In this document: piece after piece, positions 41,921-49,739 of the stretch
Position numbering within the stretch: position 1 is the stretch's first letter
Layout: the number at the start of each line of letters is the position of its first letter
NCBI GenBank assembly: GCA_045590215.1
Contig: JAZNQO010000026.1
Coordinates: forward strand, 62,001-126,000
DNA from: RUG563 sp045590215
GTDB taxonomy: Bacteria > Bacillota > Clostridia > Christensenellales > Aristaeellaceae
Direction of reading: 5' to 3'
Length of the DNA: 64,000 nt
Position numbers and translations under genes: made by a program
The notes under the pieces: model-generated
Database searches by the model: none
What the model was told of the DNA's origin: nothing
The model's input: only the letters and a program-made list of their open reading frames with translations

Positions 41921-42352
41921 TTACGCTTCCATCAGCTTCTTTTCCATGATGACGGTAGTTCCTTCATTGGGTGTTGACTTCACATCCACCTTATCCATAA
42001 ACGTCTGCATCACGGAAAAACCCATGCCGGATCGTTCCTTTTCCGGCTGGGAAGTGAAGAAGGGCTGCATGGCCTGCTCAATGTTTTCAATGCCGCAGCC
42101 CTTGTCCTGCACGGTGATTTGCAAAATGCCGTTTTGATACAGCACAGCTTCCAAAATGACGTCCCCCATTCTCTCCCGATAGCCATGCACAATGGCATTG
42201 GTTACGGCCTCGCTAACCGCCGTTTTGATATCTGCCAGCACATCTAACGTTGGGTTCAATTGCACCGCAAATGCGCTGACAGCCACCCTTGCAAAGCTCT
42301 CATTTTCCGGCACGCTTAAAAAAATGATTTTCATTTCATTCAGCTTTTCCAT
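41921..42352 (-). CDS. spoIIAB: Anti-sigma F factor SpoIIAB
   Basis: Serine kinase that binds and inhibits SigF and phosphorylates SpoIIAA. 143 residues with GHKL ATPase boxes: N box EAVTNAIVHGY, G1 box DKGCGIENI, and the glycine-rich ERSGMGFSVMQTFMD. Length and motifs match SpoIIAB. It lies 15 bases after spoIIAA. Confidence 0.95.
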   Translation of the reverse strand: MEKLNEMKIIFLSVPENESFARVAVSAFAVQLNPTLDVLADIKTAVSEAVTNAIVHGYRERMGDVILEAVLYQNGILQITVQDKGCGIENIEQAMQPFFTSQPEKERSGMGFSVMQTFMDKVDVKSTPNEGTTVIMEKKLMEA

Positions 42353-42367
42353 ATCCCATTTCCTCCA

Positions 42368-42667
42368 TCAAACGATCTCAATAATCTGTCCCATGCCGGA
42401 TAAACGAAACACCTTCGTCACCTGCGGATTCATGTTTCTCACCTGCATCTTGCCGCCCCGCTGCTGCAATTGTCTGAACCTGCCGAGGATCACGCCGATG
42501 CCGGACGAATCCATAAAGGAAATATCTTTCATGTCCAGAACCATACATTTTATTTCTGAATCCTGAATGCAGTTATCCAGTAATCGCCTGATGCCTTGGG
42601 CACTGAAATGATCCAGCTCCCCTTCCATAAAGACCGTTACCGTATTATTTTCCTTTTCAAGCCGCAT
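42368..42667 (-). CDS. spoIIAA: Anti-anti-sigma factor SpoIIAA
   Basis: STAS-domain protein whose dephosphorylated form frees SigF from SpoIIAB. 99 residues; the phosphorylated Ser lies in the conserved segment SFMDSSGIGVILGRF (Ser54/Ser55). The start ATG 42667 has AGGAGGGG. First gene of the spoIIA operon. Confidence 0.95.
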   Translation of the reverse strand: MRLEKENNTVTVFMEGELDHFSAQGIRRLLDNCIQDSEIKCMVLDMKDISFMDSSGIGVILGRFRQLQQRGGKMQVRNMNPQVTKVFRLSGMGQIIEIV

Positions 42668-42696
42668 AAAATCTGCCCCTCCTTTTTCTTGTTTAT

Positions 42697-42726
42697 CAAT
42701 TCAAAATGTATCCATGCTTATCCTTC
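42697..42726 (-). promoter_or_regulatory. SigH-type promoter of the spoIIA operon
   Basis: Minus strand GAAGGATAA (42718-42726) matches the SigH -35 pattern RnAGGAwWW in every position. After 12 bases follows TTTGAATTG (42697-42705), which fits the -10 RnnGAATww except at the first and last positions. spoIIA is a SigH target in Bacillus. Confidence 0.75.
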
Positions 42727-43104
42727 CTCGAAAAATGTCTGTTTATGCGTTCACAGGAAAAAGTTTTCGACATTTTTTGCTTCGCATCCCTTTTACTATT
42801 TCAAAAAGAAATCTGTGCATATTTTATAAAACGAATAACAATGCAAAAAGATCTAATTAAACCCATCCGTGTACAAAATAATAAAATACCCGTCTCACCA
42901 TGTGAGCTATCCATCTGGAGTGAACCATTCCTCAAGGAAATAAATATTTGTGCCTCTATTCAAAATGATTGAAATTGGCAATGCGGCTGGAAACCTTTTC
43001 GTGCAGCAGCTCGGAATAATGAACCATATATTTCTTGCTTATTATCAATTTTTATTTAAATCAATCTATCAGTGTTTATTTCATGAATTTTTATAGCAGT
43101 AATA
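42727..43104. other. AT-rich gap between spoIIA and the cofE-like gene
   Basis: About 380 bases with no gene I can support. It is clearly more AT-rich than the flanks. Short frames exist on both strands, but none has a ribosome binding site with a recognisable product. It may hold a decayed gene; no repeat or hairpin stands out. Confidence 0.5.
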
Positions 43105-43133
43105 TTGAAAACGGAAACATTTGGTGCTATAAT
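43105..43133 (+). promoter_or_regulatory. Promoter of the cofE-like gene
   Basis: TTGAAA (43105-43110), 17 bases, TATAAT (43128-43133). Confidence 0.8.
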
Positions 43134-43196
43134 AGCAAAGTTGTTTGATTACAGGCATGGAAAACATGCTGAAGTTTGAAGGAGAGGTAATTCGGT

Positions 43197-44390
43197 ATGA
43201 GTCGTATGATCGGCACCGTTTCTCGTGGCGTCAGAGCACCTATCATCAAAGCAGGCGACGATATTGTGAAAATCGTGACGGACTCCGTTCTGGAAGCCGC
43301 CCAAGACGCAGGTTTCTCCTTTCATGATCGTGACGTAGTGGCCATGACGGAAGCCATCGTTGCCCGTGCGCAAGGCAATTATGCCTCTGTTGACGATATC
43401 GCAGCCGATGTGAAGGCGAAGTTCGGCGGCGAAACAGTGGGCGTTATCTTCCCCATCCTCAGCCGGAACCGCTTTGCCATTTGCCTGCGGGGCATCGCCA
43501 AAGGCGCAAAGAAGATCGTTCTGATGCTCTCTTATCCCTCCGACGAAGTGGGCAATCACCTCATTTCCTTGGACAAGGTGGACGAAATGGGTGTCAATCC
43601 CTACAGCGATGTTTTGTCCCTGGAAAAATATCGTGAACTCTTCGGCTATGAAAAGCACACTTTCACCGGCATGGATTATGTAGCTTATTATGAAGAACTG
43701 ATCCGTGAATGCGGTGCCGATTGCGAAATCATTTTCGCCAATAATGCCAAGGCTATCCTGCCCTTTACCAAGAATGTGCTCTGCTGCGATATCCATACCC
43801 GTGCCCGCACCAAGCGCATTTTGAAGGCTGCCGGGGCTGAAATCGTGCTGGGACTGGATGAAATTTTGAACGCTTCCGTAAACGGCAGCGGCTATAATGA
43901 AAACTATGGCTTGCTGGGTTCCAACAAAGCTTCAGAAGATAGAGTGAAGCTCTTCCCCCGTGATTGCCAGCCTATCGTGAACGAAATTCAGCATAAGCTC
44001 TTCGCCGCCACCGGCAAGCAGATTGAAGTGATGGTTTACGGCGACGGTGCTTTCAAGGATCCCGTGGGCAAGATTTGGGAGCTGGCTGATCCTGTGGTTT
44101 CCCCGGCATACACCAAAGGCCTGGAAGGCACGCCCAACGAGCTGAAGCTGAAATATCTGGCCGATAACGAATTTGCCAATCTTTCCGGCGACGAGCTGAA
44201 AGAAGCCATCAAGGGCAAGATTCAGGAAAAGGACAACGATCTCTTTGGCCAGATGGTTTCCGAAGGCACCACCCCCCGCCGCCTGACGGATTTGATCGGC
44301 TCCCTGTGCGATCTCACGTCCGGCTCCGGCGATAAGGGCACCCCCATCGTGCTCATTCAGGGCTATTTCGATAACTACACCACTGACTGA
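43197..44390 (+). CDS. CofE-like protein (coenzyme F420-0:L-glutamate ligase family)
   Basis: 397 residues, against about 250 for archaeal CofE. The first half carries the family pattern: GTVSRGVRAPIIKAGDDIV, DRDVVAMTEAIVARAQGNY, SRNRFAICLRGIAKGAKKIV and MLSYPSDEVGNHL. The second half includes DIHTRARTKRILKAAGAEIV and VMVYGDGAFKDPVGKIWELA, then a Lys/Glu-rich tail. No other F420 gene is in the window, so ligation of glutamate to a different cofactor (for example a folate) is as likely as F420 work; that is inference. It has its own promoter. Confidence 0.82.
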   Translation: MSRMIGTVSRGVRAPIIKAGDDIVKIVTDSVLEAAQDAGFSFHDRDVVAMTEAIVARAQGNYASVDDIAADVKAKFGGETVGVIFPILSRNRFAICLRGIAKGAKKIVLMLSYPSDEVGNHLISLDKVDEMGVNPYSDVLSLEKYRELFGYEKHTFTGMDYVAYYEELIRECGADCEIIFANNAKAILPFTKNVLCCDIHTRARTKRILKAAGAEIVLGLDEILNASVNGSGYNENYGLLGSNKASEDRVKLFPRDCQPIVNEIQHKLFAATGKQIEVMVYGDGAFKDPVGKIWELADPVVSPAYTKGLEGTPNELKLKYLADNEFANLSGDELKEAIKGKIQEKDNDLFGQMVSEGTTPRRLTDLIGSLCDLTSGSGDKGTPIVLIQGYFDNYTTD

Positions 44391-44472
44391 TATCCATAAA
44401 AAAAAGAAGCGCAGTGAGGGTGATGGAAAGGGAGGAATTATCCTTCGCTTTGCACCAAAGAAATGCTGGAAG

Positions 44473-44505
44473 CAGCAAGCTCGCCAAGGCTTGCTGTTTC
44501 TTGTT
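44473..44505 (+). terminator. Terminator after the cofE-like gene
   Basis: CAGCAAGC (44473-44480) pairs with GCTTGCTG (44489-44496), then TTTCTTGTT. It lies 80 bases after the stop, in a stretch with no other feature. Confidence 0.6.
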
Positions 44506-44557
44506 CTGCGCGATACAACAAAAGCGACAAACTTGAATTTGAGAAGGAGGTATCCGT

Positions 44558-44734
44558 ATGAAAAAAGTATATTTAGTGATTGCAATCATCGCTCTCATAA
44601 CTTGCTTGACTGGTATCCCCTATCTTGTTGAGGGCATTGCCGCAAGAGGATGGGGCGGTGTAAATTATGGACGCATCATCTTCCCACTTTTGATTAGTGG
44701 TATTTCTTTTTGGTTGTTCATACAAAAGAAGTAA
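44558..44734 (+). CDS. Small two-span membrane protein (58 residues)
   Basis: ATG 44558 is preceded by a strong AAGGAGG. The product has two hydrophobic stretches, VYLVIAIIALITCLTGI (4-20) and IIFPLLISGISFWLFI (40-55), joined by VEGIAARGWGGVNYG, and ends in Lys-Lys. It resembles no family I can name. It lies between two hairpins (44473-44505 and 44845-44886); no clear promoter was found directly upstream. The ribosome binding site and membrane pattern are the support. Confidence 0.6.
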   Translation: MKKVYLVIAIIALITCLTGIPYLVEGIAARGWGGVNYGRIIFPLLISGISFWLFIQKK

Positions 44735-44942
44735 GCCAATTCCAATTTGTTGAGGAGACGAGAAATTCATTTCCCGTTGTGTAGAGAGGGCGCAATTATA
44801 CGCCCTGTGCCAGTGCATTGCGTTTGTGGGGGGCACATACGCAAATGAGCATCCGGGTTTTTCACCGGATGCTCATCTGCTTTTTCGCTACTGGATAAAT
44901 TGTTCCTTTAGAATCCTCCCGCCAATGCTTCCTTTTTTTGTG
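44735..44942. terminator. Non-coding gap containing a terminator (44845-44886)
   Basis: ATGAGCATCCGG (44845-44856) pairs perfectly with CCGGATGCTCAT (44865-44876), followed on the plus strand by CTGCTTTTT. It ends plus-strand transcription facing the kinase gene and may also work for the minus strand. Nothing else is seen in this stretch. Confidence 0.75.
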
Positions 44943-45923
44943 TCATATTTCTTTAATCCAAACAAGAGCCAAACCGATTTTCGCATCCATTCCCTGCAGA
45001 CTGTCCAATGTATAAAGCACTTGCTGGATGCCAAGCTGCCTTTCTTCTTCCGATGCTGCTTCCCTGCCAAGGGCACGCCGTACATTATAATACAGCCATT
45101 CAAGCGTTCCAAAGGAACTGGCATGAAACGCCGCTTCCAACGGCGCATTTTTGACATCCATCCATTGGCGATATCCTTCGTAAAAGGCAGTAAATAGTGC
45201 CTGATTCAGTCCGCCCTTGCCGTCATCTGCCCAATAGAAAATATTCTCCGCCAATTCCTGCCACGGGTTCACATATCCTGCCGCTTCCCAGTCAATGATA
45301 GCGAAATCTTCATCGTTCCATAGTACGTTTTTGGGGTCTAAATCCCGATGAGAGATCACCTGATATTGCGAAAGCGTCTCTCGTGCATGTTCAGCCTTTT
45401 CCTGCTTTTCTATCAATTCGGGCAGCGCACACTTTACCCTGTCAGCCCAGTCTGCTTCAGGCAAATCACGGATAATCTCCTGCCAATCCGTCATTTCCTG
45501 ATGCTTCTCTTCCAGCAGCAGACCGTCCACTTGCATATTCAGCCCATGCAGCCTTCCAAGAGCTTTCCCAATTTTCCGACAATGTGTTTCTTGAATATGC
45601 GGCGGAAAGATGCTTTTCCCATCAAACCACGGAAAAACCATGTAATAATGATTTTCAAAGCACTGCACTTGCCGGCCGTTTATCATCATCGCCGCAATTA
45701 CCGGCAGTTTTCCTTCACAGGCATGAGCCGCCTTTTCTGCTGCAGTGATATTTTTCAAAGCAGTCGGCCTTCTCATGATTTCCGGGTTCAGCATCTTCAG
45801 GGCAAACGTGCCTCTCTCTGTTTCAACCCGATACATCTTGTGCATCAGGCCGCCAGAAACGGCTTCTGCTGGATACAGAATCCGCCCAAGCCCTGCATGT
45901 TGCACAATCTTGCTTAAATCCAT
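44943..45923 (-). CDS. APH-family small-molecule kinase
   Basis: 326 residues with the aminoglycoside phosphotransferase/choline kinase fold: TFALKMLNP (Lys for ATP), YYMVFPWFDGK (hinge), the catalytic loop VISHRDLDPKNVLWN, and FAIIDWEAAGYVNPWQELAE (metal Asp). The substrate cannot be told; homoserine, methylthioribose, sugars or drugs are all handled by this superfamily. Its ATG shares one base with the peptidase stop upstream (TAATG), so the two are translated together. Confidence 0.85.
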   Translation of the reverse strand: MDLSKIVQHAGLGRILYPAEAVSGGLMHKMYRVETERGTFALKMLNPEIMRRPTALKNITAAEKAAHACEGKLPVIAAMMINGRQVQCFENHYYMVFPWFDGKSIFPPHIQETHCRKIGKALGRLHGLNMQVDGLLLEEKHQEMTDWQEIIRDLPEADWADRVKCALPELIEKQEKAEHARETLSQYQVISHRDLDPKNVLWNDEDFAIIDWEAAGYVNPWQELAENIFYWADDGKGGLNQALFTAFYEGYRQWMDVKNAPLEAAFHASSFGTLEWLYYNVRRALGREAASEEERQLGIQQVLYTLDSLQGMDAKIGLALVWIKEI

Positions 45924-47188
45924 TATTTCTTTTCCTTGAATAAGTAGTCATTCACTTTCGTTTTGATTTCATCGCTGATTTTCTTTTCAATGGGAAAAAC
46001 CTTGGCATTCACTACATGCTTTGAAAGCATCAGTGCTTGCTGCAGCGTGATGTCCAAAGCCTTTTCGTCCAAATAACCGCTCTTTAAGTTATCACGACGG
46101 TCATGGATATAGCCTGCGCCAGGTACGCCAAAGCGGCAAAGATTGATGGCCGGAACGCCATTATCGGCAAAGGGCACACAGTCGCTGGAATAGATGTCCA
46201 TCTTTACGGCGCAGGCCATGCCGTTTTCCTTCATCAGTGCATCTACATACCCTACCGCCGCCTCCGTCCCTAAAATGGGAGCTACGTTTTGGCCAAGGGT
46301 GGCCGCTGCTACATCGATATTGATCATCAGCACATGGTTTTTCAGTTCATCCTTATGCGCTTCCACCCATGCCTTGCTGCCAAGCAGCCCCTGCTCCTCT
46401 GAGCCATACCAATTGAATTGCAGCGTGCGTGCAGGAGGATTCTTGGCAAAATAGCGCAAAAGTTCCATAATAATCACGCTGCCGGACATATTGTCATACA
46501 CGCCTGTAGAAAAATGCACACTGTCAAAATGCGCACCGAAAGAAATAATTTCATCGGGATACAGCGTGCCCTTGACGGTGGCGCACACATTGCGGCTCAC
46601 CGCATCAAAACATTCGCTTTCTACTTCGATGTACATTTCTTTCGCCCCACGGCGAACAATCTCCGCCGCATCGGCTGCACGCATGTTCAGCGCAATGGCA
46701 TCACCGAAAGGATCGGTCAATACTTCCCGGAGCTTTCGGATATCGCAATCCGTTTCGCTGATTCGATCCAATGTGGAGCCGGAAAAGGTCAAAATAGCGG
46801 CGGCTCCGGCCTTTTGCAGCTTTTCATAATCTGCTCTGCGGAGGCGTCCGTTTATCATCACAATCTTGCCCTTGCAGCTCTGTAAATGTACAGGCAGCAA
46901 ATTTTCGGCATAGTAAAATTCCCCCTGCAAACCACCCTTAGGCGTTGAAAGGCTGCGCTCATAACCTGTCACTTCGTATTCTTTTTCATAGGGAGCAGTC
47001 ACTTTCAAAATGGCCCTATGAACCTTACCGCTCTTTACGGAAAACTCTTCAATATGGCCGTCCACGCCACAGCTTTTCACTTCTTCCATTAGCCTTTCAG
47101 CGGCTTTTTTCTCTTCCTCGCTGCCGGATACACGCACATAAGCCATTTCCTTTAACAAGCTAAACGCTCTGCGGGCAGATACATCCAT
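45923..47188 (-). CDS. M28-family metallopeptidase with PA-type insert
   Basis: 421 residues from ATG 47188 behind GGGAGGG; earlier in-frame starts lie inside the promoter. A protease-associated-type segment (about 85-190) precedes the catalytic domain: FGAHFDSVHFSTGVYDNMSG (zinc His and Asp), WYGSEEQGLLGSKAW (Glu pair), MINIDVAAATLG, and SDCVPFADNGVPAINL. There is no signal peptide, so it probably cleaves peptides inside the cell as an aminopeptidase. It forms a unit with the APH-like kinase. Confidence 0.88.
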   Translation of the reverse strand: MDVSARRAFSLLKEMAYVRVSGSEEEKKAAERLMEEVKSCGVDGHIEEFSVKSGKVHRAILKVTAPYEKEYEVTGYERSLSTPKGGLQGEFYYAENLLPVHLQSCKGKIVMINGRLRRADYEKLQKAGAAAILTFSGSTLDRISETDCDIRKLREVLTDPFGDAIALNMRAADAAEIVRRGAKEMYIEVESECFDAVSRNVCATVKGTLYPDEIISFGAHFDSVHFSTGVYDNMSGSVIIMELLRYFAKNPPARTLQFNWYGSEEQGLLGSKAWVEAHKDELKNHVLMINIDVAAATLGQNVAPILGTEAAVGYVDALMKENGMACAVKMDIYSSDCVPFADNGVPAINLCRFGVPGAGYIHDRRDNLKSGYLDEKALDITLQQALMLSKHVVNAKVFPIEKKISDEIKTKVNDYLFKEKK

Positions 47189-47215
47189 TTTCGTTCCCTC
47201 CCGTTGTTTTTCTTT

Positions 47216-47244
47216 ATTATGCGTTCTTTTTGCCATTCTGTCAA
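47216..47244 (-). promoter_or_regulatory. Promoter of the M28 peptidase - kinase unit
   Basis: Minus strand TTGACA (47239-47244), 17 bases, CATAAT (47216-47221). Confidence 0.8.
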
Positions 47245-47298
47245 TCGTTACAAAGCGCAAAGAACACATAAAGCCCTTCATAATATTTAACAGCTTCT

Positions 47299-47676
47299 TT
47301 ATCCCCGATAAGCAATGGCGTCAATCTGCACCTGCAGGCCATGCTCGCCGCTTCGATGGGCAAATTCTGTAGCGATGGTTTTCCGCGCCGGCAAATGCCC
47401 CTGAAAACGCTCTTGAAACACCTTTTCCATGGCTGGAATATTCCACGGGTCTTTCATCAACACGTCTACTTTCACCACGTCCTTCAGCGTCAGGCCAACC
47501 AATTCAAGCCGCTTTTCCATTTCGTCCAACGCGCCATGCACTTGTCTTTCTACACTTTCGCCGATATTGCCCACGCAAAAGGTCAGAAACACAAAGCTGC
47601 CAGCTTCCACAATTTCAGAATAAGCATATTCATTTGCTAATTCTTCATTCAAATTTTTCCTGATGATGTTCCCCAT
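47299..47676 (-). CDS. RidA/YjgF-family protein with altered active-site Glu
   Basis: 125 residues of the Rid family, trimeric proteins; RidA itself destroys 2-aminoacrylate. VFLTFCVGNIGESVERQ, VVKVDVLMKDPWNIPAMEKV and LPARKTIATEF fit, and the substrate-carboxylate Arg (in PARKT) is kept. The catalytic Glu of RidA (in VEIEAIA) is replaced: here VQIDAIA. It is thus probably one of the other Rid subgroups rather than an imine deaminase. It stands alone behind its own promoter. Confidence 0.85.
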   Translation of the reverse strand: MGNIIRKNLNEELANEYAYSEIVEAGSFVFLTFCVGNIGESVERQVHGALDEMEKRLELVGLTLKDVVKVDVLMKDPWNIPAMEKVFQERFQGHLPARKTIATEFAHRSGEHGLQVQIDAIAYRG

Positions 47677-47704
47677 TTTCTTCGCCTCCGAATTACTTTT
47701 TTAT

Positions 47705-47733
47705 ATTATAACACACCGAATCACGTAATGCAA
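47705..47733 (-). promoter_or_regulatory. Promoter of the RidA-like gene
   Basis: Minus strand TTGCAT (47728-47733), 17 bases, TATAAT (47705-47710). The rest of the gap up to 47855 is AT-rich with nothing recognisable. Confidence 0.75.
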
Positions 47734-47855
47734 ACATTTGTTCTTTATTTAATTGCTTTGCAAGTCATATTTGCCTAAATTTCATAATATTTTATATTGC
47801 GCCGTCGTAAAGATGATAATATGCAATTTATATACATTAAATTTGCAATATATGC

Positions 47856-47884
47856 TTGCAATCACCTGCTTTCTCTGATACAAT
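47856..47884 (+). promoter_or_regulatory. Promoter of the aminotransferase gene
   Basis: TTGCAA (47856-47861), 17 bases, TACAAT (47879-47884). Confidence 0.75.
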
Positions 47885-47952
47885 ATGACCGTTACAGTTT
47901 TTCAACTTGCAATTTTGATTGCCATGAATAAATGACGGATGGAGAGATCGAC

Positions 47953-49257
47953 ATGAAAAAGCCCTATCGTGAAATGACCATCGAGGAATTAACCGCAGAA
48001 CGTGCAGAATTAAAGGCACAGTATAAAAAGTTGCAAGCTCTTGGTCTGAACCTGAACATGAGCCGAGGCAATCCCTGCCAGGAGCAGCTTGATCTTTCCA
48101 TGGGCATGATGGACGTGCTGGATTCCTCCTGCGATTTAACATGCGAAGACGGAACGGACTGTCGTAACTATGGCCAGCTGACAGGCATTTTGGAGGCCAG
48201 AGAGCTGCTGGGCGATATGATGGAAAACAACCCCAAGGACATCATCATCTACGGCAACTCTTCCCTGAATGTAATGTTTGATACCATCAGCCGTGTCTGG
48301 ACGCACGGCGTCATGGGTAACACCCCTTGGTGCCAGCTGCCGGAAGTTAAATTCCTCTGCCCCGTGCCCGGCTATGACCGCCATTTCAACATCACACAGT
48401 ATTTCGGCATCAAGATGATTCCCATTCCCATGACCCCTGAAGGCCCCGATATGGATATCGTGGAAAAGCTTGTGATGGAAGATGAAACCATCAAGGGCAT
48501 CTGGTGCGTGCCGAAGTATTCCAATCCGCAGGGCATTTCTTATTCCGATGAAACGGTGCGCCGCTTTGCAAGGCTGGAGCCTGCTGCGCCGGACTTCCGT
48601 ATCTTCTGGGACAACGCCTATGGCATGCATCACCTTTACGACCACCATCAGGATCATCTGATTGAGATTCTGGCTGAATGTAAGCGTGCCGGAAATCCTG
48701 ACTTGGTTTATAAATTTGCATCCACCAGTAAAATCACTTTCCCCGGCAGCGGCATCGCCGCCATTGCCACTTCCCCAAACAACATGGAAGATTTCGTCAC
48801 CTATCTCCGCCATCAGACCATTGGCCACGATAAGGTGAACCAGCTGCGCCACGTTCGCTTCTTCAGCGATATTCACGGCATGGTGGAACATATGCGCAAG
48901 CACGCCGACATCATCCGGCCCAAGTTTGAAGCTGTGGAAGAAATTCTGGCACGGGATCTGGACGGCCTCGATATCGGCACGTGGACCTGTCCCCTCGGCG
49001 GCTATTTCATCATGTTTGACTCCCTGCCCGGCTGTGCTAAGGACATCGTGTTGCGTGCAAAGAAGGCCGGCGTCACCATGACCCCTGCCGGTGCCACATG
49101 GCCCTATGGCATTGATCCCAAGGATTCCAACATCCGCATTGCTCCTACCTATCCCTGCCTTGCCGATCTCACCAACGCTATGGAAATTTTCACCCTCTGC
49201 GTGCGCATTTCCGCTTCCAAGAAGATTCTTGAGGAAAAAATGGCGGCATCTAAATAA
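47953..49257 (+). CDS. aspT: Aspartate aminotransferase, class Ic
   Basis: PLP enzyme exchanging amino groups between aspartate and 2-oxoglutarate. 434 residues from ATG 47953 (GGAGAG upstream). LGLNLNMSRGNPCQEQLDLS is the N-terminal signature of the Corynebacterium AspT-like subgroup, which is distinct from the AspC/AAT fold types in sequence. WCVPKYSNPQGISYS, FRIFWDNAYGMHHLYD, and the PLP Lys in FASTSKITFPGSGIAAIA follow. It stands alone between promoter and terminator. Confidence 0.9.
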   Translation: MKKPYREMTIEELTAERAELKAQYKKLQALGLNLNMSRGNPCQEQLDLSMGMMDVLDSSCDLTCEDGTDCRNYGQLTGILEARELLGDMMENNPKDIIIYGNSSLNVMFDTISRVWTHGVMGNTPWCQLPEVKFLCPVPGYDRHFNITQYFGIKMIPIPMTPEGPDMDIVEKLVMEDETIKGIWCVPKYSNPQGISYSDETVRRFARLEPAAPDFRIFWDNAYGMHHLYDHHQDHLIEILAECKRAGNPDLVYKFASTSKITFPGSGIAAIATSPNNMEDFVTYLRHQTIGHDKVNQLRHVRFFSDIHGMVEHMRKHADIIRPKFEAVEEILARDLDGLDIGTWTCPLGGYFIMFDSLPGCAKDIVLRAKKAGVTMTPAGATWPYGIDPKDSNIRIAPTYPCLADLTNAMEIFTLCVRISASKKILEEKMAASK

Positions 49258-49260
49258 GCA

Positions 49261-49294
49261 AAAAGACCTGTGCTGAAAAACACAGGTCTTTTAA
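49261..49294 (+). terminator. Terminator after the aminotransferase gene
   Basis: AAAAGACCTGTG (49261-49272) pairs perfectly with CACAGGTCTTTT (49281-49292). Confidence 0.88.
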
Positions 49295-49310
49295 TTTAGT
49301 CTTTTAATTT

Positions 49311-49338
49311 GAAAAAACACTGCTTTCACAGTGTTTTT
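49311..49338 (-). terminator. Terminator of the tRNA-Ser transcript
   Basis: Minus strand AAAAACACTG, six-base loop, CAGTGTTTTTTC, starting two bases after the tRNA 3' end. Confidence 0.88.
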
Positions 49339-49340
49339 CT

Positions 49341-49432
49341 TGGCGGAGAAGGAGGGATTTGAACCCTCGCTACGATTCACTCGTACTACTCCCTTAGCAG
49401 GGGAGCCCCTTCGGCCACTTGGGTACTTCTCC
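49341..49432 (-). tRNA. tRNA-Ser (anticodon GCU), CCA encoded
   Basis: Read on the minus strand: acceptor GGAGAAG pairs with CTTCTCC, discriminator G, then genomic CCA. The anticodon arm CTCCC-CTGCTAA-GGGAG gives GCU, reading AGC/AGU. A long variable arm (GTAGTACGAGTGAATCGTAGC) and TTCAAAT in the T loop confirm a class II serine tRNA. Confidence 0.97.
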
Positions 49433-49487
49433 ATATGCAGTTTTGCCTTTTCGGTGCCACCTGGATTAGCTGCGCTTATCAGGAAAA

Positions 49488-49576
49488 TGGCGGAGGGAAA
49501 GGGATTCGAACCCCCGGTGCCTTTCGACATCACTGGTTTTCAAGACCAGCGCCTTCAACCACTCGGCCATCCCTCC
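49488..49576 (-). tRNA. tRNA-Ser (anticodon UGA), CCA encoded
   Basis: Minus strand acceptor GGAGGGA pairs with TCCCTCC, discriminator G, genomic CCA. The anticodon arm CTGGT-CTTGAAA-ACCAG gives UGA, reading UCA and other UCN codons. It has a long variable arm and TTCGAAT in the T loop. It is the first tRNA of the pair, 55 bases upstream of tRNA-Ser(GCU). Confidence 0.97.
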
Positions 49577-49615
49577 GCGCATAGCGTTTGGCGGCCTTGC
49601 CGGAAGCGCTCTAAT

Positions 49616-49644
49616 AATATAGCATTTTGGAAGCCACTTGTCAA
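49616..49644 (-). promoter_or_regulatory. Promoter of the tRNA-Ser pair
   Basis: Minus strand TTGACA (49639-49644), 17 bases, TATATT (49616-49621), about 40 bases before the mature tRNA. Confidence 0.85.
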
Positions 49645-49682
49645 TCCCTTTCCGGAAATAATTCTTTCTTTTTTCGCCTGCC

Positions 49683-49711
49683 TTGTTTCGCAGGGGGACA
49701 TATGCTATAAT
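49683..49711 (+). promoter_or_regulatory. Promoter of the nucleotidyltransferase - HAD genes
   Basis: TTGTTT (49683-49688), 17 bases, TATAAT (49706-49711), 28 bases before the start codon; this favours the start at 49740. Confidence 0.7.
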
Positions 49712-49739
49712 TTCACCATCACATAACAGGAGATTTTCC

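Noticed and set aside
42706..42972. 88-codon plus-strand frame in the AT-rich gap
   Set aside because: No ribosome binding site, biased composition, starts inside the spoIIA promoter; not supported as a gene.
44826..45197. 123-codon plus-strand frame
   Set aside because: Starts in a terminator hairpin and runs antisense to the APH-like kinase.
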